NCBI GenBank assembly: GCA_966080355.1
Contig: CBHROW010000162.1
Span: 1 to 11,641 of the forward strand
Direction: 5' to 3'
Length of the DNA stretch: 11,641 nucleotides
Origin: Chryseosolibacter sp966080355
Lineage (GTDB): Bacteria > Bacteroidota > Bacteroidia > Cytophagales > Cyclobacteriaceae
The position numbers and the translations under genes were made by a program. Shown here one piece after another: positions 1 through 6,533 of the stretch (positions within the stretch are counted from its first letter, which is position 1; every line of letters starts with the position of its first letter). The notes beneath the pieces are model-generated. The model was not told the origin of the DNA. It ran no database searches and was given only the letters and a program-made list of their open reading frames with translations.

Positions 1-426
1 TAATAGTTTATCAACTAAAAATTCTAACTCAATCTGATCCTTATTCATAAAGATACGTTCGCCAGGGCCCTCATAAGGAGAAATGCTAACCATTACATCT
101 CCATCGGAATCAATAGAAATGAAATTTACACCTTTCGAATCCCTATGTACGAACAAGATTTCGCCCTCCTCAAGAGTTTGCTTGAATGTTACTTGATTAC
201 ATTCAGGATCGATTGTTGCCAACTCCTCAGCAATGTCATATGCAACCTCATTTTGATTTTGCGAAAGGATCAACTTGGAAATAAATTTGTTGAATCGCTT
301 CTCAAAATCGTCCTCTCCCGGCCATTCTCGACTGAAGCCACGTCCCACGGGCGTCTGTAACTTATACACACTTTCAATTTTGAAAGTGTGTATAGATTCG
401 CGATCAATGTCAATAGTGATACCCAT
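1..426 (-). CDS. Hypothetical protein, partner of the TIGR04255 gene (partial, runs off left edge)
   Basis: I do not recognise this protein. An open frame of 142 codons begins with ATG at 426-424 and stays open to base 1, so the C-terminus is missing. Its ATG overlaps the TGA of the upstream gene by one base (TGATG), which suggests translational coupling and a functional pair. The visible product is soluble and acidic. It has no signal peptide or membrane segment, and starts MGITIDIDRESIHTFKIES. A region rich in E, D, F and K (about residues 36-75) looks helical. A later stretch, about residues 98-130, reads like beta strands (for example VNFISIDSDGDVMVSISPYE). A perfect 14-bp inverted repeat lies inside codons 11-22. 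The sequence is AT-rich like its partner. The frame is well supported by its length and the overlap; no function can be assigned. Confidence 0.72.
   Translation of the reverse strand, partial: MGITIDIDRESIHTFKIESVYKLQTPVGRGFSREWPGEDDFEKRFNKFISKLILSQNQNEVAYDIAEELATIDPECNQVTFKQTLEEGEILFVHRDSKGVNFISIDSDGDVMVSISPYEGPGERIFMNKDQIELEFLVDKLL
363..394. repeat. Perfect 14-bp inverted repeat with 4-nt loop inside a coding region
   Basis: Bases 363-376 (TATACACACTTTCA) and 381-394 (TGAAAGTGTGTATA) are exact reverse complements around the loop ATTT. The hairpin falls within codons 11-22 of the minus-strand partial gene, shortly after its coupled start. No T-run follows it on either strand, so a simple intrinsic terminator is unlikely. 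It could be an operator, an attenuating mRNA hairpin or chance, but a perfect 14-bp arm is long for chance. Confidence 0.85.
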
Positions 427-1172
427 CAGTTAAACATTTTTATAGTCAGCGGTGTCAGAGAACTAAAGAAAATTTCATTCTTGAAATTTCTGATATGTTC
501 AAAATCTGCAAGCATTTCTTTTATCGATTTCGCTTCGTACACTCCATTCTTAAAAACATCAATGTCAAAAACAACTCTAAAGACTTGTTCAAGTGATGGC
601 GGATCTAGATTAAACACTATTTTCGAATGCAACGTGTTTTCCGCTTTTGGAATTAATAATTGAATTGAGAATCCGACCAAAACTTGTGGAAGCGTTTCTG
701 GGTAGGTTGGTAAAATCTTAAAATATTCGGTTGGACTTTTTTCAAATCGCATGTGAAACTCATTCACATATCGAAGCGCGATTCGACTTACCCGTATACT
801 CGGGAAGAATGAAAAAAAACGATCAACAATGGGTGTTACTTCGCTTCTTATTTCTTCCCATGACACATAGGCACCAGTTTTACTGAATGTCAATCCCTCA
901 GATCTTAGCTGGAGCACGAAAGATTTTTCCTTATTTGACAGCCTGAACCCATTCCTTTTGCGGTTCGGAGATTCAGCATCCGCTGTAGCCTTCCCACGGA
1001 TAATATTTGCCCGAAAACTCACAACGAACATTTCATTAATTTGAGGAAATTCTTGTTTGAACTGTTCACAGAACTTCTCAAGAGCTGATATGTCAGGGGC
1101 AAATGACGGGTGAAACCTAAGGTCGAAGGCAGCCTCTTTGAGGGGTGGGTTTTTGAGTTTTTGCCAAGTCAT
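426..1172 (-). CDS. TIGR04255 family protein
   Basis: A 248-residue cytoplasmic protein of the sporadically distributed TIGR04255 family, whose function is unknown. Family features visible are the N-terminal NPPLKEAAFDLRF block (residues about 7-20), a middle GFRLSNKEKSFVLQLRSEGL block followed by a YVSWEEIRSEV segment, and the RVSRIALRYVNEF block. Length fits the usual size of about 250. I chose ATG at 1172 because family members start only a few residues before the PPLKEA motif. A longer frame from GTG at 1211 adds 13 residues (MDNRLSGAVSYNR), but its start codon sits inside a DnaA-box-like sequence. No strong Shine-Dalgarno supports either start. The stop overlaps the next gene's ATG (TGATG), so the two are probably co-transcribed. 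One hand-counted 60-base line here is about 33% GC, against about 48% for one in the LytTR gene, a hint of an acquired module. Confidence 0.88.
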   Translation of the reverse strand: MTWQKLKNPPLKEAAFDLRFHPSFAPDISALEKFCEQFKQEFPQINEMFVVSFRANIIRGKATADAESPNRKRNGFRLSNKEKSFVLQLRSEGLTFSKTGAYVSWEEIRSEVTPIVDRFFSFFPSIRVSRIALRYVNEFHMRFEKSPTEYFKILPTYPETLPQVLVGFSIQLLIPKAENTLHSKIVFNLDPPSLEQVFRVVFDIDVFKNGVYEAKSIKEMLADFEHIRNFKNEIFFSSLTPLTIKMFN

Positions 1173-1203
1173 CCGATTATATGAAACTGCTCCTGACAAA
1201 CGG

Positions 1204-1223
1204 TTATCCACAATCTATCCACA
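1204..1223. promoter_or_regulatory. Two tandem DnaA-box-like sequences
   Basis: Bases 1204-1212 read TTATCCACA, an exact match to the bacterial DnaA-box consensus. Bases 1215-1223 read CTATCCACA, one mismatch, in the same orientation and 11 bp from start to start, about one helical turn. They lie 32-51 bp upstream of the preferred start of the TIGR04255 gene. They may be DnaA binding sites in that gene's promoter or a chance pair. An origin is not claimed: no dnaA, dnaN or clear unwinding element is seen nearby. Confidence 0.5.
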
Positions 1224-1266
1224 GTTTTAACAACATTACAAAGGTCGCAAAAATTCTAAAACGCTC

Positions 1267-1274
1267 CAAAAATA
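1267..1274 (-). promoter_or_regulatory. Possible Bacteroidota -7 element for the TIGR04255 pair
   Basis: On the minus strand these bases read TATTTTTG, matching the TAnnTTTG element of Bacteroidota housekeeping promoters. It lies about 95 bases upstream of the preferred TIGR04255 start, with the two DnaA-box-like sequences between. No convincing TTG at the -33 position is seen 19-21 bp further upstream, so this is weak. Confidence 0.25.
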
Positions 1275-1310
1275 ATTATTTGCCTCATTTTCCGGTACTT
1301 GTCGATTTCT

Positions 1311-1400
1311 AACCGCAGTCGCAATTGATTTGTGGTTTCACCGATCGAAACGATCCTGACCTTTGACGATACCACAGCGACTTCAAGTCGCTAGACGGTT
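1311..1400. repeat. Compact multi-stem inverted-repeat region
   Basis: Several short inverted repeats are packed here. TGTGGT (1331-1336) pairs with ACCACA (1371-1376) and encloses GATCG-AAA-CGATC (1343-1355). This is followed by AGCGACT-TCA-AGTCGCT (1376-1392). AACCG (1311-1315) and CGGTT (1396-1400) could close the whole. The 7-bp hairpin lies 69 bases beyond the LytTR stop on the minus strand and could act as its terminator, but no T-run follows. A dispersed REP-like repeat or a small structured RNA are alternatives. Confidence 0.4.
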
Positions 1401-1460
1401 CGACAACTATCTTCGCGCGGGTGATCCAATCCAGAGACTCTTCGCAGCCAAAACCCACCG

Positions 1461-2186
1461 CTAACTCCCCATCTGATTTTTCTCGATAAAATCCTTGAAC
1501 TGCTTTTTGTAGCTGTCGCTGATCGGGATCATGGTGTTACCGATCTGTACATCCCCTTTGTGAATGGCATCGATCGCTTTGAGCGAAATAATATAAGAAT
1601 GATGAATGCGAATGAATTGATCGGAGGGCAACTGCATCTCCAGTGCTTTAAGGCGCTGAAGACTGACCACCTTTTGCTGCCTGGTGTGAATAGTGACGTA
1701 GTCTTTCAAACCTTCAACGTACAAAATGTCATCGAAGTTGATCTTGACGAGCTTCGTTCCATCTTTCACAAATACAAAAGTGGCAGCTGGCTCTGAAGAC
1801 GATTTTTCGGCAACAACGGTTGCAGTGTTCAATCTTTGGCTGGCTTTGTCAACGGCTTTGAGAAAACGATCGAACGTGATCGGCTTCAACAAATAATCCA
1901 CCACATCGAGTTCGTAGCTTTCAAGTGCGTATTCAGAGTAAGCTGTGGTTAAGATCACCATCGGCTTCTTCTGCAAAACTTTCAACAGGGTGATACCGGT
2001 GATCTCCGGCATCTGGATATCGAGAAACAAAATATCGATCGTGTTGGTGCGGAGTACTTCGAGACCTTCAAGCGGATTCGAACATGCTTTCACAAGATTG
2101 AGATAAGGAACCTTCTTTACGTAGTCTGTGAGGAGATTTCGCGCAAGGGGTTCGTCTTCAATGATGAGGCAAGTATGCTGGTTCAC
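1461..2186 (-). CDS. LytTR-family response regulator
   Basis: A 241-residue transcription regulator with an N-terminal receiver domain (residues about 5-120) and a C-terminal LytTR DNA-binding domain (about 136-236). The receiver has the acidic pair E10/D11, phosphoacceptor D56 in LFLDIQMPEITG, T80/T81 in VILTTAYSEYALESY and K101 in LLKPI. The LytTR domain shows the typical FDDILYVEGLKDYVTIHT segment, then FIRIHHSYIIS and the end IPISDSYKKQF. LytTR domains bind pairs of short direct repeats in promoters. The start is GTG (2186-2184), overlapping the TGA of the upstream kinase by four bases (GTGA), so the pair is one translationally coupled operon and almost certainly a cognate signalling pair. 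The likely target is the divergent receptor gene, an inference from position only. Confidence 0.96.
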   Translation of the reverse strand: MNQHTCLIIEDEPLARNLLTDYVKKVPYLNLVKACSNPLEGLEVLRTNTIDILFLDIQMPEITGITLLKVLQKKPMVILTTAYSEYALESYELDVVDYLLKPITFDRFLKAVDKASQRLNTATVVAEKSSSEPAATFVFVKDGTKLVKINFDDILYVEGLKDYVTIHTRQQKVVSLQRLKALEMQLPSDQFIRIHHSYIISLKAIDAIHKGDVQIGNTMIPISDSYKKQFKDFIEKNQMGS

Positions 2187-3229
2187 GACAGAATGATCTT
2201 CAGTTGAACAGAATATCGGTCAGGTTTGTCTTCGATCGTAAGCAAATGGCGCTGAGGGTAACTCAGCTCGAGCCTGCGTTTCACATTCTGCAACCCGATG
2301 CCCGACTTCTCTTCCGCTTCGGGTTTGGTTGTTGGGACTTTGCTATTCTCCACTTTGTAAATGCATTCCGATCCGTTCAACCCGATCGATATGTTTACCC
2401 ACGCATTCGGATGGTTGTTACTCACGCCATGCTTGAACGAGTTCTCCAGAAAAGTAATAAAAATCAAAGGCGCTATCAACACGCCCTGGGTGTTGCCTTG
2501 AATATCGAATTTGATGGGGATTTGATCGTTGAGGCGCAACCGCTCCAGGCTGATGTAGTTCTGCATGTATTCGATCTCTTTCGTGAGCGGCACCTGCAGA
2601 TAGTTCGAATCGTAGATCATGTAACGCATCATCTGCGAAAGCTTGGCGATCACTTCCGTTGTATTTGGCGATTGTGTGTAAGCCAGGTAATATAAATTAT
2701 TGAGTGTGTTGAATAGAAAATGCGGATTGATCTGCGCTTTCAGAAAATTGAGTTCCGCAGTTAGCCGTTCGTTTTCGATCTCTTTTTGCCGGGCAGCGAG
2801 GGCAAACCAGTCGGCAGCGAATCGTAACATGGTGATGAAAACAGTGATGAAGAGTGTGATCACGGAAACTTCTACTACATAGAATGTGGAATGAAAATAA
2901 TGCCTTGGCCCGTTGTCGGCACCGGCAATCAACAACCGCTGCAAAAAGATCCTAACGCTGATTAGTAAAGCGAATGGAACGATGAACTCGATCACATATT
3001 TCCAGATCTTTTTGTGGGCCAGGAAGCGTGGCAGCAAAACGAAATAGTTGAGATACGCGATGGACATGGTTATGGTCAGTTGGACCATACCGTGTAACGA
3101 GGCATTCCCCCAGTCGATGTCGCGGCCCCTGCGAAAGTTGCTGATCTGGTAAAAAAAGAACGACAGGTACACCAGCCAGAAGGAGATGTGCACAAGAGTG
3201 ACACGATTTCGATGAAGCAGTGATTGCAT
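2183..3229 (-). CDS. LytS/YehU-type sensor histidine kinase
   Basis: A 348-residue inner-membrane histidine kinase that should phosphorylate the LytTR regulator encoded just downstream. The N-terminal half has four hydrophobic segments (about residues 13-28, 48-66, 80-98 and 117-138) and no recognisable extracytoplasmic sensor domain. A short coiled region (about 145-163) leads to the His_kinase signature AQINPHFLFNTLNNLYYLA with phosphoacceptor H170. The ATPase part shows the N-box ITFLENSFKHGV (N263 region) and the G-box KSGIGLQNVKRRLEL. I start at ATG 3229. The frame stays open upstream to a TTG at 3319, which would add 30 polar residues of no family character. Length is typical for this group. 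The 3' end overlaps the regulator gene by four bases. It is divergent from the receptor gene across 276 bases. Confidence 0.95.
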   Translation of the reverse strand: MQSLLHRNRVTLVHISFWLVYLSFFFYQISNFRRGRDIDWGNASLHGMVQLTITMSIAYLNYFVLLPRFLAHKKIWKYVIEFIVPFALLISVRIFLQRLLIAGADNGPRHYFHSTFYVVEVSVITLFITVFITMLRFAADWFALAARQKEIENERLTAELNFLKAQINPHFLFNTLNNLYYLAYTQSPNTTEVIAKLSQMMRYMIYDSNYLQVPLTKEIEYMQNYISLERLRLNDQIPIKFDIQGNTQGVLIAPLIFITFLENSFKHGVSNNHPNAWVNISIGLNGSECIYKVENSKVPTTKPEAEEKSGIGLQNVKRRLELSYPQRHLLTIEDKPDRYSVQLKIILS

Positions 3230-3415
3230 AGTGACTGTCGAACGTAAACTTTTTGTTAAAGGTATATTATCCCGAAGGATGCGCGATGGTTCATACGCTT
3301 TTTTCGACCGTTGAAACAAAAGGTTAGACCGTTTGCACGCGATTGAACTACTTTTGGCCCCTGTCTAAGAATCTCCCGGGATGTCGAATATAAGTTGCGA
3401 GTTGTCTAATAATTT

Positions 3416-3445
3416 TTTGAGTGGCGGAACCAACCTCTTTATTTG
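3416..3445 (+). promoter_or_regulatory. Possible Bacteroidota promoter for the receptor gene
   Basis: TTTG at 3416-3419 and TTTATTTG at 3438-3445 resemble the -33 TTTG and -7 TAnnTTTG elements of Bacteroidota, with one mismatch in the latter and an 18-bp spacer, slightly short. Transcription would start near 3450, leaving a leader of about 55 bases ending in an AT-rich stretch before the ATG. The rest of 3230-3505 holds no gene that I can support. Confidence 0.3.
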
Positions 3446-3505
3446 TCGTTTGTCACTGGTATAGACATTATTGCGCCCGAATTAAAGCTAAAACAAACAT
3501 TTTAA

Positions 3506-6439
3506 ATGAGAACAATTTTTACCTTCCTGGCTGTCGCTTGTAGCATCGTGGCAATAGCACAAGGTAATTCAAGGATTACCGGAACTGTGGTGGATTCAAC
3601 TTCATCGAAGCCGGTTGAATTTGCTACCGTTGCATTGACAGATCCAACTACCGGAAAGCCAATTGATGGAGCGATTGCCGATGATAAGGGCGAGTTTACG
3701 ATTGTGAAAGTCGCTGATGGAAGCTATATCGTAACCGTTACATTCCTCGGCTACGAAACAAAGAAAATCCCCGTTCGTGTAGGCGACAAAAAAGAAATTG
3801 ACCTCGGAAAGGTGATTATCAGCCCGAGTGCTCAGGTATTGAAAGAAGTAACTGTTGAAGGCGAACGGGCGCTCATTGAAGAACGTGTCGACCGAACAGT
3901 ATATAACGCAGAGAACGATCAAACAGCAAAAGGCGGAGATGCGACCGATGTATTGAAGCGCGTGCCGTTGTTGTCTGTGGATATGGATGGCAACGTATCT
4001 TTGCGCGGTAATTCTAATATCACCGTACTCATTAATAATAAGCCATCGACCATTGTAGCGACAAGCGTAGCCGATGCGTTGAAACAAATTCCGGCTGACC
4101 AAATCAAGACCGTGGAAGTGATCACATCGCCATCTGCGAAATACGATGCTGAAGGTTCAGCGGGTATCATCAACATTGTAACAAAGAAGAACAACCTTCA
4201 GGGTTTGACACTCAACATCGATGCTGGTGCAGGGTTGCGCGGATCGAACCTCGGCCTGAATGGAAACTATCGCAAAGGTAAAATGGGTTTCTCGGTAGGT
4301 GGCTGGGGCCGATCAAATTACAATGTGCACGGTAAGTTTACAAGTGAACAGATTGCTCTCGATGGAAATGGCAATGTGTTGTCAACCAATGAACAGTCGT
4401 CAAAGTCAAGAAACAACGGTCTGTTCGGCAATTATAACTTCGGCTGGGATTATGACATCAACCCGAAAAATACCCTTGCAGCTTCGGTGCGTTTCGGTGT
4501 AAGGAATTTTAATAACTATCAGGATGCGCTGTCCATCGCACAATACAATGCCGCAGGTGATCTCACTACACAAAGCTTGCGTGATGCTGCAACTACAAAT
4601 CAATCAAATAATGTTGATGCCAGCCTTACATATACCCATTTATATGCAAAGCCGCAACGCGAGTTGAGCTTCCAGGGATTGTACAGCAGGAACAATAATA
4701 ACAGCAACTTCAAGAACATCATCTACGACCCGTCAGACTTTAGCTCGATCTCTTCGCGCATTAAAAACCTCAATGATAGTTACAACCAGGAAATGACATT
4801 CCAGGCCGACTATACCACACCGATCAGCACAAACCAGATTTTTGAAGTAGGTGGAAAGAGTATTATGAGAAGGGTGTTCAGTGATTTCAATTACTACACG
4901 GCAACAGGATCTGATGGAAATTATGTGCAGAGCCCGAATTCGAGTCTTTCGAATAACCTCAATTATGATCAAAATGTATCATCGGGATATCTGTCGTACA
5001 CGTATTCTACGAAATCCGGATACAGTCTGAAAGGTGGAAGCCGCTACGAATACACTACGATCAACGCCTACACAAAGACCGAAAGTAACATTGAGATCCC
5101 TTCCTATGGCGTGCTCGTACCCAGTGTGAACCTTTCTAAAAAACTGAAGAACGGAAACATGGTGAAGGCTTCTTACAACCGGAGAATTCAACGGCCTTCA
5201 ATTCGTTTTCTAAACCCGAATCCGCAGAGCGCAAACCCTACAAACGTTACGATTGGTAACCCCACATTGAATCCCGAATACACAAACAACTATGAACTTT
5301 CGTACAACACTTTTATAAAAGGAACTACGATCAATTTTTCCGGCTTCTACCGCAACACGAACAATGCGATTCAAAGTGTTCGTAATGTGATCGCCAATAT
5401 TCCAACCGATGCCGACACCATTCTCACAACATACCAGAACATTGGAAAAGAAGACGCGTATGGAATGAGCATCTTCGCCAACGTGAACATTGGCAAGCTT
5501 TCGCTAAATGGTGGCACTGACCTCTACTACGCGTATCTCAGCAACAACAGCTCAGATCCCGTGTATGCCGCGAAAAATCAAGGCTGGGTGATCAACGGTC
5601 GTATTTTCGGAAGTTACAATCTAGATAAAGGTTGGGGCCTTCAGTTCTTCAGCTTCGCGAGAGGAAGACAAGTACAACTTCAGGGAACGCAAGGCGGATT
5701 CTATATGTATAGCCTTGCCGTGAGAAAAGAGTTTAACGAGAAGCGTGGAAGCATTGGGGTTGGTTTCGAAAACTTCCTGCAAAGTCACATCACCATCAAG
5801 AACAAGCTCGAGTCTCCGGTTCTCATCCAGAACAGTACGAACACCATGTTCAACACAAGTTTCCGTGTCAACTTTAGCTATCGCATCGGCAAAATGACGA
5901 TGGAAAATCGTCCGCGCAGAAGCAGACGCGGCATCAACAATGACGATTTGAAAGATGGTGGCGATGGTGGTGGCGACATGGGCGGTGGCGGTCAGCAGGG
6001 ACAAGGTCAGGCTGTCACAGCTCCGGCCGGTGGTTTCAACGGTGGAGGTGCCCGTCCGAACATGGGTGCAGCTCAACAGAACACGAACAAGCCCGCTGAA
6101 AACACGCTCCCAAAAGCAACTGAAGGCGTTGTATATGAAGCTGCCGGCAAATGGAGCTTCACCATCGACTCGCCTCAGGGTGGTGAGGGTACCATTGTGA
6201 TCAAGAAAGAAAACAACGTCTATTCCGGAACGATCAAAACTGCGCGCATGCAGCAAGAAACTCCGTTCACTTCAATCTCTGTAAATGGAAATGAAGTAAC
6301 GATGTCATATAGCGTGAGCTTCAACGGCAACACATTCCCCGTGAACATCAAAGCGAACATCGTTGACAAAGCTATGCAGGGAACGATGGCGATGGGAGAG
6401 TTTAGAACGTTCAATCTCACAGGAAAGAAAGTTGAATAA
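3506..6439 (+). CDS. TonB-dependent outer-membrane receptor (OMP_b-brl_3 type) with extra C-terminal domain
   Basis: A 977-residue outer-membrane protein. In order: a signal peptide (about 1-19, ending AIAQ); a carboxypeptidase-regulatory-like beta-sandwich (about 22-107, ITGTVVDSTSSKPVEFATVA ... FLGYETKKIPV); a TonB plug (about 110-228) with RVPLLSVDMDGNVSLRG and the closing SAKYDAEGSAGIINIVTKKN; then a beta barrel to about 797, whose last strand is VNFSYRIGKM. A basic then glycine-, glutamine- and asparagine-rich linker follows (798-872, with INNDDLKDGGDGGGDMGGGG). An approximately 95-residue beta-rich domain begins at KWSFTIDSP (residue 882) and has a second part in VTMSYSVSFNGNTFPVNIKA. 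Most relatives end soon after the INNDD-like tail, so the last domain is an extension, probably periplasmic. The substrate is unknown. No SusD-type lipoprotein gene is adjacent, which argues against a classical SusCD glycan system. The divergent LytS/LytTR pair is the likely regulator. Confidence 0.93.
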   Translation: MRTIFTFLAVACSIVAIAQGNSRITGTVVDSTSSKPVEFATVALTDPTTGKPIDGAIADDKGEFTIVKVADGSYIVTVTFLGYETKKIPVRVGDKKEIDLGKVIISPSAQVLKEVTVEGERALIEERVDRTVYNAENDQTAKGGDATDVLKRVPLLSVDMDGNVSLRGNSNITVLINNKPSTIVATSVADALKQIPADQIKTVEVITSPSAKYDAEGSAGIINIVTKKNNLQGLTLNIDAGAGLRGSNLGLNGNYRKGKMGFSVGGWGRSNYNVHGKFTSEQIALDGNGNVLSTNEQSSKSRNNGLFGNYNFGWDYDINPKNTLAASVRFGVRNFNNYQDALSIAQYNAAGDLTTQSLRDAATTNQSNNVDASLTYTHLYAKPQRELSFQGLYSRNNNNSNFKNIIYDPSDFSSISSRIKNLNDSYNQEMTFQADYTTPISTNQIFEVGGKSIMRRVFSDFNYYTATGSDGNYVQSPNSSLSNNLNYDQNVSSGYLSYTYSTKSGYSLKGGSRYEYTTINAYTKTESNIEIPSYGVLVPSVNLSKKLKNGNMVKASYNRRIQRPSIRFLNPNPQSANPTNVTIGNPTLNPEYTNNYELSYNTFIKGTTINFSGFYRNTNNAIQSVRNVIANIPTDADTILTTYQNIGKEDAYGMSIFANVNIGKLSLNGGTDLYYAYLSNNSSDPVYAAKNQGWVINGRIFGSYNLDKGWGLQFFSFARGRQVQLQGTQGGFYMYSLAVRKEFNEKRGSIGVGFENFLQSHITIKNKLESPVLIQNSTNTMFNTSFRVNFSYRIGKMTMENRPRRSRRGINNDDLKDGGDGGGDMGGGGQQGQGQAVTAPAGGFNGGGARPNMGAAQQNTNKPAENTLPKATEGVVYEAAGKWSFTIDSPQGGEGTIVIKKENNVYSGTIKTARMQQETPFTSISVNGNEVTMSYSVSFNGNTFPVNIKANIVDKAMQGTMAMGEFRTFNLTGKKVE

Positions 6440-6463
6440 GCCGAAAGAAGGCAGCTTAGTATA

Positions 6464-6533
6464 ATATTGAATAACGAACACTGAACACCGAATATCGAAG
6501 TAGGATCTTCCTTCGATATTCGGTGTTCAGTGT
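6464..6533. repeat. Perfect 23-bp inverted repeat built on a 7-base period
   Basis: Bases 6478-6500 and 6511-6533 are exact reverse complements around a 10-base loop (TAGGATCTTC). From 6464 to 6505 the sequence runs as six consecutive 7-mers of the form ANNNNGA (for example ATAACGA, ACACTGA, ACACCGA, ATATCGA). From 6506 to 6533 the mirror form TCNNNNT is seen four times. It lies 25-94 bases after the receptor stop codon, so the hairpin may end or stabilise the receptor transcript, though no T-run follows. It also forms the left end of the larger element described separately. Confidence 0.9.

Noticed and set aside
1204..1223. Chromosome or plasmid replication origin
   Set aside because: Only two boxes are seen, with no dnaA, dnaN or rep gene, no iteron array and no clear unwinding element.
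1212..1331. Short minus-strand frame of about 40 codons ahead of the TIGR04255 gene, possibly a broken gene
   Set aside because: No ATG start, no recognisable motif, and it runs through the hairpin-rich stretch. The evidence is too thin to call a gene or pseudogene.
5621..6256. 211-codon minus-strand frame inside the receptor gene
   Set aside because: It is antisense to a well-supported receptor and lacks any recognisable motif; a shadow of the coding bias on the other strand.
3506..6439. SusC of a SusCD glycan-uptake locus
   Set aside because: The protein is of the OMP_b-brl_3 type, shorter than a typical SusC, and no SusD-type lipoprotein gene follows.
6440..6460. Small GCC-GAAAGAA-GGC hairpin right after the receptor stop as terminator
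   Set aside because: The stem is only three base pairs and there is no T-run; the 23-bp palindrome downstream is a far stronger structure.
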